NCBI GenBank assembly: GCA_019234295.1
Contig: JAFALK010000073.1
Coordinates: 1-64,000 of the forward strand
Source: Roseateles sp.
GTDB taxonomy: Bacteria > Pseudomonadota > Gammaproteobacteria > Burkholderiales > Burkholderiaceae_C
DNA: 64,000 nt
Reading direction: 5' to 3'
Shown: piece after piece, positions 9,783-16,758 of the stretch
Numbering within the stretch: the stretch's first letter is position 1
Layout of the letters: each line of letters starts with the position of its first letter
Notes under the pieces: model-generated
Database searches by the model: none
Told to the model about the DNA's origin: nothing
The model's input: only the letters and a program-made list of their open reading frames with translations
Position numbers and translations under genes: made by a program

Positions 9783-12677
9783 TCAGTCGGCGCCCGTTGT
9801 CGCTGTGGCCCGCAGGGCTTCGATCAAGGGGCTGGGGTCGTCCCGGTACAGGTCCAGCAGTGCGGCCTTTCTCGAGCGATCGCCGCCAGGCAGCCCCTGC
9901 GCCTCGGCGAATGCCAGGGCCTGCAGTTCGAACAGCACGGCGCCTTGCCGTCGTGCTGTCGTGATGGCCTGTTCCAGCGTCGACGAGGCCAGGACTCTTT
10001 CGCCCTCTTGCAGCGCTGCTTGCGCCCGCATCAGCAGCAAGGCTGACAGCAACATGGTGTCGCCCAGTTCAGCCGACAAGGTCAGTCCGGCTTCGACCGA
10101 CTCTGCTGCTTCGGTGTCGCGACCCGCCTGCCTGCAGGCCACGGCATAGTGGTAATGGAAGCCGCATAGCCCGGTGCGCATGCCAAGCTCCTGCGCGGCC
10201 AGGGCGGCGTCACGCATCTCACCCAAGCCCGCGTCCGCGCGCTCGAACGCCACCAGCGCCTGACCGTGCAGCCATGCAAATCCGCCGCGCCGCGCCGGCA
10301 GCTCGTGTTCGTCGGTGATGGAATAGAGGCGTTCGGTGAGACTGTGAACGGTGCCAAACTCACCGGCCAGGGCGTGCAGGATCGACGCTGCGTAGAGCGC
10401 CGTGACTTCACTGAGAGGGTGTCGATTGGCGGCCGCCAGGGCCACCGCCTGCGCGGCCAACTGGCGTGCCAAACGGGGTTCGCCGCCAATCCAGCAGACC
10501 AGGGCCAGTCCTTCGGTGGCTTCGACCACCGGGTCCAGCACAAAGCAGGTGGGTGGCTGCTCGGCTGCGACCTTGGCGCTGAGCTCAAGGGCCCGACCTA
10601 GGTTGCGTCGCGCGCTGACGAATTCACCGCTCAGCATCTGGATCATGCCGCTCGCGATCAGGCCGGCCTGGCGCAGCGCTGCATCATCGCGAGATTCGGC
10701 CAGCGCCTGCATCTGCGCGGCAAAGGATCGCGCAGCGCCCAGGTCGCCCCGGGAATAGGCCGCCCACCATGCACCGTGCAAGGCGGATTGCCAGGCCGGG
10801 CCGTCGAGCGGACCCAGGGCCAGCGCCCGCTCGAAGGCAGCCCGGACCTCAGGGGCCGTGATGACGACCATTCGAGTCAGAGCCACAGCCTCGCCGACCC
10901 GCAGTTCGAGTTCGCGGGCCGGCTCCAGGCGGCCGGCCGCGAGTGCCAGGCCATGCCGGGCGGCGTGCAGCGCGTCCCTGGGCGCTCCAAACGTCATGGC
11001 CCTTGCTGACACGACGGCCAGTTGCGCCGCAGCCTCCAGTGGCGCCTCGCCCCGTTCGAAGTGCAGGGCCAGTTCGGCAGCGATGTCGGGGAGATTCGCC
11101 GCATGTGTCTTCGAAAGCATGTCGGCCCATCCACGGTGCCACTGCAATCGCTGCAGCGGCTGCAGGCGCGCGTAGACCACCTGGCGGTAGATCGCATGCG
11201 TGAACCGGTAGCCTGCCGCGAGCTGGCCATCGGCTTGTGCCGCCACGCCGCTGTCAGAGAGCCAGGGCAAGCGCGCTGCGGCGTCTTGCAGATGCACGTG
11301 GACCACCTCGCCATCCATGTCCAGGACCGCAGCCAGAGCCAGGTGCGAGAAGTCCAGCCCGCCGACGCTGGCCGCCCCCAGCAGGCGCTGTTGCTCGGCC
11401 GACAGTCGGGCAAGCTGTGTCTCCACCACATCGGCGATGCCGCGTGGCACCGCCGATTCCTGTGCCGGGACCTGCCAGTTCCCTTCCGATGGCGCCAAGC
11501 GGCCCGATGTGAGTAGGTCGTCCACCACGGCTGCCACGAACAAGGGCAAGCCGGACGTTTTGGCGTGCAACTGACGCACGAAGTCCTCAGGCGGTGTCCT
11601 GCCGACGCGCGCGGCCAGATAGGCGGCCAGTTCGGACTCGGAAAGGTATTCGAGTTCGAGGTCCAGGCACAGCCGACGCAGGCGCAATTCGTGGCGCACC
11701 ATTGCCAGTGGGTGCTCCTTCAAGATCAGCTCGGTGGGCCTGAGCGTGCCAAGCACCAGCAGGGAGCTGCTGCTGCGGCGGCGGGCCAGATAGTCCAGCA
11801 GCAGCACCGTGGCGTGGTCACTCCAATGCAGGTCTTCCAGCACCAGCAGCAGCGGATGTTCGGCAGCCAGGCGATCGACGAATTCGCCGAACTCTCGCAG
11901 CATGCGGTCTTGGGTGGCACCCGCCACCTCGCGTTGCAACTCAACTCGCTCAGCATCGGTGAGAAACCAGGGCAGTTGCATCAGCCAGCTGGGCGCGACC
12001 CGGCGCAGCAGCGGCAGCACGGCTGTGCCTTCCGGCATGCGGCACAGGTTGTTGAGCGCCTCTAGCACCGGCATATAGGGCTCCACTTCGCCGTAATGCT
12101 CGATGCACTGGCCAAAGGCCACGGCCATGTGGGCCTGCCTGACGATTCGCTCCACGAGGGTGCTCTTGCCGATGCCGGCCTCGCCGACCAAAAAGACGAC
12201 TTGCCGATGGCCCTGGCATGCTGCCATCGCAGCTTCCTGAACTCGCGCCAGCAGTACCTGACGGCCGACGATCAGGTCGCCGGCCATCGGAGCCGGCGCG
12301 GGAACGCTGCGCGCCCCTGATGCGGGCACGGCCGACACAGGCACGGGCGCGACTTGGGCGATCGGCGCAATGAAGCGATAGCCGCGGCGCGACACGGTCT
12401 GGATGTAGACGGACTCGCGCGCATCGTCGCCCAAGGCATTGCGCAATTGGCTGACGATGTTCTTGAGGGCGGCCTCGTTGATATGGCGGTGGCCCCAGAC
12501 TGCGTCGAGCAGGACATCCTTGGTCACCAACTGACCGGCACGACGGATCAGTTCGCACAGGACCTGAAAGGCCCGCGGAGCCAATTCGACAGTCTGCGCA
12601 CTGCGTTCCAGACGCGCCTCTGCCTCGTCGATCACAAAGTCGGCGAAATGTACGTGGAGCGGCCGCTTTTCTTCCAT
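9783..12677 (-). CDS. Winged-helix/AAA-ATPase transcriptional regulator, paralog 1
   Basis: A 964-aa cytoplasmic regulator. Residues 1-105 are an OmpR/PhoB-type winged helix (VLLDAVWGHRHINEAALKN, then VSRRGYRF). There is no receiver domain. An AAA/STAND-type ATPase follows, with Walker A GEAGIGKS at 165-172 and Walker B LLLVLEDLHWSD at 276-287. The C-terminal half is alpha-helical with TPR-like repeats. This architecture resembles the CadC-like or MalT/SARP-like large ATPase regulators, where ligand or protein binding to the repeats controls the ATPase switch. It is divergent from a small protein gene at 12769 and is a paralog of the regulator at 16759-19608. The signal is unknown. The start is the ATG at 12675-12677, without a clear ribosome binding site. 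Confidence 0.88.
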   Translation of the reverse strand: MEEKRPLHVHFADFVIDEAEARLERSAQTVELAPRAFQVLCELIRRAGQLVTKDVLLDAVWGHRHINEAALKNIVSQLRNALGDDARESVYIQTVSRRGYRFIAPIAQVAPVPVSAVPASGARSVPAPAPMAGDLIVGRQVLLARVQEAAMAACQGHRQVVFLVGEAGIGKSTLVERIVRQAHMAVAFGQCIEHYGEVEPYMPVLEALNNLCRMPEGTAVLPLLRRVAPSWLMQLPWFLTDAERVELQREVAGATQDRMLREFGEFVDRLAAEHPLLLVLEDLHWSDHATVLLLDYLARRRSSSSLLVLGTLRPTELILKEHPLAMVRHELRLRRLCLDLELEYLSESELAAYLAARVGRTPPEDFVRQLHAKTSGLPLFVAAVVDDLLTSGRLAPSEGNWQVPAQESAVPRGIADVVETQLARLSAEQQRLLGAASVGGLDFSHLALAAVLDMDGEVVHVHLQDAAARLPWLSDSGVAAQADGQLAAGYRFTHAIYRQVVYARLQPLQRLQWHRGWADMLSKTHAANLPDIAAELALHFERGEAPLEAAAQLAVVSARAMTFGAPRDALHAARHGLALAAGRLEPARELELRVGEAVALTRMVVITAPEVRAAFERALALGPLDGPAWQSALHGAWWAAYSRGDLGAARSFAAQMQALAESRDDAALRQAGLIASGMIQMLSGEFVSARRNLGRALELSAKVAAEQPPTCFVLDPVVEATEGLALVCWIGGEPRLARQLAAQAVALAAANRHPLSEVTALYAASILHALAGEFGTVHSLTERLYSITDEHELPARRGGFAWLHGQALVAFERADAGLGEMRDAALAAQELGMRTGLCGFHYHYAVACRQAGRDTEAAESVEAGLTLSAELGDTMLLSALLLMRAQAALQEGERVLASSTLEQAITTARRQGAVLFELQALAFAEAQGLPGGDRSRKAALLDLYRDDPSPLIEALRATATTGAD

Positions 12678-12721
12678 GGCCGGCAGTCTAGCTGGGCATG
12701 TTTACAAAATACGGATCCAAG

Positions 12722-12761
12722 ACCGAATCGAGACGACTCGTTCGCGCTGTGCTCTGAAACT
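12722..12761 (+). promoter_or_regulatory. Recurrent motif, copy B (weakest)
   Basis: ACCG at 12722-12725, GACGACT at 12732-12738 (then CG instead of TT) and AAACT at 12757-12761 keep the spacing of the six-site motif. It lies in the 91-bp gap between the divergent regulator and the small protein gene. Its right end is only 7 bases before the ATG at 12769, so if it is a promoter the message would be almost leaderless. Confidence 0.35.
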
Positions 12762-12768
12762 GCGGAGC

Positions 12769-12975
12769 ATGACACTCAACCCGCATCCGACTTATCCGGC
12801 CGCCGGGCACTATGTGCTAAGGCTGCGTCAGGACGCCCTCCCCCAAGCCGGCCACCTGGCCGGTCGCGTCCAGCATGTTTCCAGCGGCGAATGTGGCGAC
12901 TTCGTGTCCGGGCCCGAGCTGCTGGAGTGGCTGACACGGCATGCCGCGCAGATGCAGCGGCGCGCCGGTGAATGA
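12769..12975 (+). CDS. Small conserved protein, paralog 1 (68 aa)
   Basis: This 68-aa protein has no family name that I recognise. It aligns throughout with the 72-aa protein at 19805-20023: MTLNP..YP..YVLRLRQDA, then LAGRVQHVSSG, and F.S..ELLEWL. The shared N-terminus supports the start at 12769, although the only GGAG sits one base before it. It is predicted as a soluble beta-rich then helical small domain with no signal peptide or membrane segment. It is divergent from a winged-helix/ATPase regulator, and the paralog is also next to such a regulator, so a functional link (ligand, anti-activator or co-regulated product) is inferred. It overlaps the next reading frame if that one starts at 12972. 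Confidence 0.75.
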   Translation: MTLNPHPTYPAAGHYVLRLRQDALPQAGHLAGRVQHVSSGECGDFVSGPELLEWLTRHAAQMQRRAGE

Positions 12976-12992
12976 ACCCAGCAAGGTCCGTC

Positions 12993-13301
12993 ATGAAGAC
13001 ATTCCTCACGGCCGCGCTGGCTGTCGGTGGCACTTTCGCACTGTCCTGGTATAGCCAGTCCACGAACTGGGCGACCCATCGTCTCGCACTGGAGTTGGGA
13101 TCGAACTGCCCGGCGCCGTCGGATCGAAAGCCCGATGCGGACAAGGCCTGCTGTGATAGCGATTCCGAGCTGACCCGCGTCCTGTCCGGTGCCGGCGGCC
13201 TGGGCAGGCCGCCGGCCTGCAAGTGGCGGGACCTGAGCGAGCATGCACCGTTCAACGAACGGTTGTCGTCGACGTCACACGAGCGGGGCGAAAAATGGTA
13301 A
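12993..13301 (+). CDS. Cys-rich exported or membrane-anchored hypothetical protein
   Basis: Unrecognised 102-aa protein (109 aa if the ATG at 12972 is used). The ATG at 12993 has AAGG six bases upstream and begins MKTFLTAALAVGGTFALSW, a signal peptide or single membrane anchor. The rest is polar and contains four cysteines (one in GSNC, a CC pair in KACCDSD, one in PACKW), which suggests disulfides or metal binding outside the cytoplasm. It overlaps the patatin gene by 7 bases, so the two are probably translationally coupled. The operon-like order is small protein, this protein, patatin lipoprotein. Confidence 0.6.
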   Translation: MKTFLTAALAVGGTFALSWYSQSTNWATHRLALELGSNCPAPSDRKPDADKACCDSDSELTRVLSGAGGLGRPPACKWRDLSEHAPFNERLSSTSHERGEKW

Positions 13302-14740
13302 CCGGCACGCTTGCATCCCGCCTGACTGTGGCCTGCGCTGTTGCTCTGCAGCGAATGCTGTTGGCCGGCATCGCTGTTGCGCTGGCCGCCTGCTCGACAG
13401 CGCGGCCCTGGATCAACCAGCCCATCAGCACCGCGTCTGAGGCGCCCGAGCGGCCCGTCGTGCCGGCGCCGACCGAAGCCTCGTCCTCGATGGTCGTGGC
13501 TGTCACGCTGTCGGGTGGCGGCGCGCGCGCGGCGGCCTTCGGCCTGGGCGTCCTTCAGGAGTTGAAGGACACGCGCTTCGTGTGGGAGGGGCGCCCGACC
13601 AGCCTGCTCGACGAGGTGGGCCTGATCAGCGGCGTCTCTGGCGGCAGTGTTCTGGCCACCTATTACGCGGCATTCGGCGACGAGGTGTTCACGCGCTTCG
13701 AACACGATTTCCTGCTCGCTGACTTCCAGGGCGGCATGATCCTGGACGCCTGGTCGCCGCCAACGTTGTACCGGCTGACATCGCCGTGGTGGGGGCGCAG
13801 CGATAGCTTCGCCAAACGTCTTGATCCGGTGTTTCGCAAGATGACATTCGGCCAACTGCGTGCCCAGCGATCCAAACCGAAATTGCTCGTGACCGCCACG
13901 GACCTCACCACCGGAGGACCGTTCGAGTTCACACCCGAACAATTCGGCCTGATTTGCTCAGATCTCGACAGCGTGCCGCTGTCGTTCGCCGTGGCCGCAT
14001 CGTCGTCGGTGCCGCTGCTGCTGAGTCCGATGACGCTGCAGAACTACGCGGGCACCTGTCCCGAATCGGAGCCTTCTTCGGACCCTGCGCATGGCCAAGG
14101 CAACCTGTCGGCGCGTCTGCTCGAGCTGATCGCCGAGTCCTACAGAGACTCCAACGAGCGACCCTTCATTCACCTGGTCGACGGCGGCGTCGTCGACAAC
14201 CTGGGCGTACGCGGCCTGCTGGAACGCACTTTGGCCGGCGGCACTTTTGCGGACAGCTTCAAGGGCCTGAAAGCCGGTTCGGTGCATCACATCGTGCTGG
14301 TCAGTGTCAACTCCGAGCGCGACACGGCCGAGCGCATCGACGGCAGCGACCAGGTGCCCGGAACGCTGCAGGTGCTCGATGCGCTGGTCTTCGGAGCCGG
14401 CTCGCGCCTGACCAAGGAGACGACCATGATGGTTGACGACGTGGCGCGACGCATGAACGACGCACTCAAGTACGAGCGCGGCCATCCCGACAGCCCGTTT
14501 GCGGCGGATGCCGAGATCCACGTGATCACCGTCGGCCTGCGCCAGCTGCAGGACCCGGAACTGCGGCGCAGCCTGCTGCATGTGCCGACCGCGCTGACGA
14601 TCCTGCCCATTCAGGTCCAGCAGTTGGAGAAGGCGGGCCGCGAGGTGCTGCGCGAGTCGGTGGCTTTCCAGCAACTGCGTCGCAGCCTGGGGGTCGGCGA
14701 CGACGCAGTGCCAGCCGCAGCCAAGCCGACCACACCCTGA
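13295..14740 (+). CDS. Patatin-like phospholipase lipoprotein
   Basis: A 481-aa patatin-family lipid acyl hydrolase. After a 20-residue leader, MLLAGIAVALAACS gives a lipobox (LAAC), so the protein is probably lipid-anchored in the envelope. Patatin motifs are complete: the oxyanion loop SGGGARAAAFG, the nucleophile motif GVSGGS, and the catalytic DGG in LVDGGVVDNLG. A central region of about 200 residues separates the Ser and Asp motifs. The reading frame extends upstream to 13223, but the ATG at 13295 is chosen because it precedes the lipoprotein signal and overlaps the preceding stop. Substrate unknown; phospholipid or lysophospholipid hydrolysis is typical of the family. Confidence 0.88.
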   Translation: MVTGTLASRLTVACAVALQRMLLAGIAVALAACSTARPWINQPISTASEAPERPVVPAPTEASSSMVVAVTLSGGGARAAAFGLGVLQELKDTRFVWEGRPTSLLDEVGLISGVSGGSVLATYYAAFGDEVFTRFEHDFLLADFQGGMILDAWSPPTLYRLTSPWWGRSDSFAKRLDPVFRKMTFGQLRAQRSKPKLLVTATDLTTGGPFEFTPEQFGLICSDLDSVPLSFAVAASSSVPLLLSPMTLQNYAGTCPESEPSSDPAHGQGNLSARLLELIAESYRDSNERPFIHLVDGGVVDNLGVRGLLERTLAGGTFADSFKGLKAGSVHHIVLVSVNSERDTAERIDGSDQVPGTLQVLDALVFGAGSRLTKETTMMVDDVARRMNDALKYERGHPDSPFAADAEIHVITVGLRQLQDPELRRSLLHVPTALTILPIQVQQLEKAGREVLRESVAFQQLRRSLGVGDDAVPAAAKPTTP

Positions 14741-14842
14741 GTCCTACCCCTGCGCTGACTTGCCGGCCGAAGCTGTGATCGACGAAGCGTCGAGCGCGAG
14801 CAAGGCACCGGCGAGCAAGCCAACACGTTCAAGCGATCACCG

Positions 14843-15484
14843 ATGGGACGACGACAGACACTGACTGACCAGGACATCCTCGCGCGGGCCCGCCCCGTGT
14901 TCCTGCGTCAAGGCATCCACGCCAGCACGCGCGCCATCGCCGAGGCCGTGGGGCTGACCTGGGGCGCATTGGCCTTTCGGTTCGGCAGCAAGCTCGGTCT
15001 GTTCGAGCGCGTGATGGCGGACGGCGAGAATGCGGCGGAGTCGATCGGCGGCATGGCCGAGCGGATGGCCACGCATCGGCTCGCAGCGTCCTTGATGAGG
15101 CAGGCCGTCCGGGCAGTCGCCAGCGATATCGACAGCCGACTGCGCGCGCATGGCCTGACCCTGGCTCAGCGCCGTGCCCTGGCCGTCCTGGGCGAGGGGC
15201 ACCGGTTCGCGCCTACGGACGTCTCGAGAGCCCTCGATCTTGATGCGGGGGGCGCTACGCGCCTGCTAGATCGTTTGCTGGCAAAACAGCTGTGCGTGGG
15301 ATTTCGCTGCGACGTCGATCGCCGCTCGGTGCTGCTGGAAATCACGAGCCTCGGGCGCGCCAGGCTCGAAGCGACGGAGGGCATCGATGCAGCCATCCTG
15401 AGGGACTGGTTCGCTTCAGCGCAGGAGAGCGAAATGCAAACTCTCTGCAATCTGCTCTCGAAGCTGCTTGCATCGAGGCGCTGA
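14843..15484 (+). CDS. Chimeric TetR-MarR double DNA-binding regulator
   Basis: A 213-aa regulator with two DNA-binding modules in one uninterrupted frame. Residues 8-57 are a TetR-type helix-turn-helix (RAIAEAVGLTWGALAFRFGS, then K and LFERV). Residues about 97-210 are a MarR-like domain: HGLTLAQRRALAVL, helices DVSRALDLDAGGATRLLDRL, and the wing motif DRRSVLLEIT with GRARLE. The usual TetR ligand-binding helices are missing. TetR proteins normally have a helical C-terminal ligand domain and MarR proteins have no extra N-terminal helix-turn-helix, so the combination is unusual. It lies between the patatin gene and the LpxO-like gene on the same strand. Targets are unknown; the upstream RBS is weak. 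Confidence 0.8.
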   Translation: MGRRQTLTDQDILARARPVFLRQGIHASTRAIAEAVGLTWGALAFRFGSKLGLFERVMADGENAAESIGGMAERMATHRLAASLMRQAVRAVASDIDSRLRAHGLTLAQRRALAVLGEGHRFAPTDVSRALDLDAGGATRLLDRLLAKQLCVGFRCDVDRRSVLLEITSLGRARLEATEGIDAAILRDWFASAQESEMQTLCNLLSKLLASRR

Positions 15485-15521
15485 GAGCCTACTCGGCCCG
15501 GCGCGCTAGTGCGGATTCGAT

Positions 15522-15561
15522 ACCGTTTGGAGACGACTTCAATGCACACGCTGCCCACACT
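15522..15561 (+). promoter_or_regulatory. Recurrent motif, copy C (upstream of LpxO-like gene)
   Basis: ACCG at 15522-15525, GACGACTT at 15532-15539 and ACACT at 15557-15561. It sits in the 225-bp gap before the hydroxylase at 15710, leaving a leader of about 145 bases if transcription starts just after it. The bases left of ACCG (GCGGATTCGAT) resemble those of copy F (GCGGAT). Confidence 0.5.
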
Positions 15562-15709
15562 GGCGGCATGACGATCGAAGCCCCCTAGACCGGACTGACC
15601 GCACGCCTGAGGTACGCCGCCGATTGATCCAGTACTTCTGGCTGCTCAAGCGCTTCAAGTCGAGCCCTCGCGGCGAGGCCGGCTACAACTCCACGCGGAC
15701 CCGACCCTC

Positions 15710-16633
15710 ATGCTCCAGCACCTCCCCTACGTCAAGCTCGCCATCGTGGCGGTGTTCGTCGCCAGCACGGTCTACGTGCACCGCCGCGGCCGGGTCCGCC
15801 TGGGCTTTTGGCGCCAGCTGACCGACCACTCGACCTTCATGGCGCCGATCAACTGCCTGATGTACCTGTTCTCCAGGCTGCCGCCGTGGCCCTACCTGCC
15901 CTCGGAGGAGTTCGAGGAGTTGCGACTGCTGGACGAACACTGGATGGAGATTCGCTACGAGGCCAGGCGCCTGGCCGAGGCCGGCGAGATCAAGGCCTCG
16001 GACAAGTTCGACGACGCCGGCTTCAACAGCTTCTTCAAGACCGGCTGGACCCGCTTCTACCTGAAGTGGTACGACCAGCAGGCACACCCCTCGGCGCTTG
16101 CCCTGTGCCCGGAGACGACCAGCCTGCTGCAACGTCTTCCGAGCGTCAAGGCCGCCATGTTCGCGGCCCTGCCGCCGGGCGCGCGGCTCGTGTCGCACCG
16201 CGATCCGTTCGCCGGCTCGGTGCGCTACCACCTTGGCCTTTCCACGCCCAACAGCGATGACTGCTACATCTCAGTGGACGGCAAAAAATACAGCTGGAGG
16301 GACGGTCAGAGCGTGATCTTCGACGAGACCTTCCTGCACTATGCCGAGAACCGTTCGGACCGGACGCGCATCATCCTGTTCTGCGACGTGGAGCGTCCGC
16401 TCACGAATGGACTGGCGCGCGCCATCAACCGCGGGATCAGCGACACGTTGATCCGCGCGGCCGCAGCCCCCAATGCCGAAGGTGACCGTACCGGCGGTCT
16501 CAACCGCGCCTTTGCCTACATTCAGCAGGTGCGCCTGTTCGCCAAACGCATCAAGGCACGGAGCCGGCTAGCCTATTACGTTCTCAAGTGGATCCTGTTC
16601 GGCGGACTGCTGGGCTGGTGGCTCTGGAGCTGA
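15710..16633 (+). CDS. lpxO: LpxO-like lipid A / Asp-Asn beta-hydroxylase
   Basis: A 307-aa member of the aspartyl/asparaginyl beta-hydroxylase family, Fe(II)/2-oxoglutarate dependent. An N-terminal hydrophobic segment (about 8-23) and a C-terminal one (about 286-307, ending GWWLWS) place it at the inner membrane. Iron ligands are visible as SHRDPF (H163, D165) and H210 in LHYAENRSDRTR, with R220 a likely 2-oxoglutarate contact. LpxO hydroxylates the secondary acyl chain of lipid A; the membrane anchors and sequence fit this better than a soluble protein hydroxylase. Start ATG at 15710, no strong ribosome binding site. Confidence 0.78.
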   Translation: MLQHLPYVKLAIVAVFVASTVYVHRRGRVRLGFWRQLTDHSTFMAPINCLMYLFSRLPPWPYLPSEEFEELRLLDEHWMEIRYEARRLAEAGEIKASDKFDDAGFNSFFKTGWTRFYLKWYDQQAHPSALALCPETTSLLQRLPSVKAAMFAALPPGARLVSHRDPFAGSVRYHLGLSTPNSDDCYISVDGKKYSWRDGQSVIFDETFLHYAENRSDRTRIILFCDVERPLTNGLARAINRGISDTLIRAAAAPNAEGDRTGGLNRAFAYIQQVRLFAKRIKARSRLAYYVLKWILFGGLLGWWLWS

Positions 16634-16716
16634 GTCGTCGGATCGCGGTTCCTCCCAGGGCGACGCAGGGACCTTGAAGGCCTGCCGCAAGAGTGAGGGC
16701 CAGCGATAATCTCCGC

Positions 16717-16748
16717 CAATCGCCGTCGCCAATCGCCGTCGTCAATCG
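16717..16748 (+). repeat. 13-bp tandem repeat, about 2.5 copies
   Basis: The unit CAATCGCCGTCGC (last base T in copy 2) occurs at 16717-16729 and 16730-16742, with CAATCG again at 16743-16748. It ends 10 bp before the chosen GTG start of the large regulator. It may be slippage-prone or a cluster of direct-repeat protein sites of the kind winged-helix proteins bind. Confidence 0.6.
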
Positions 16749-16758
16749 AGTTGCACGC

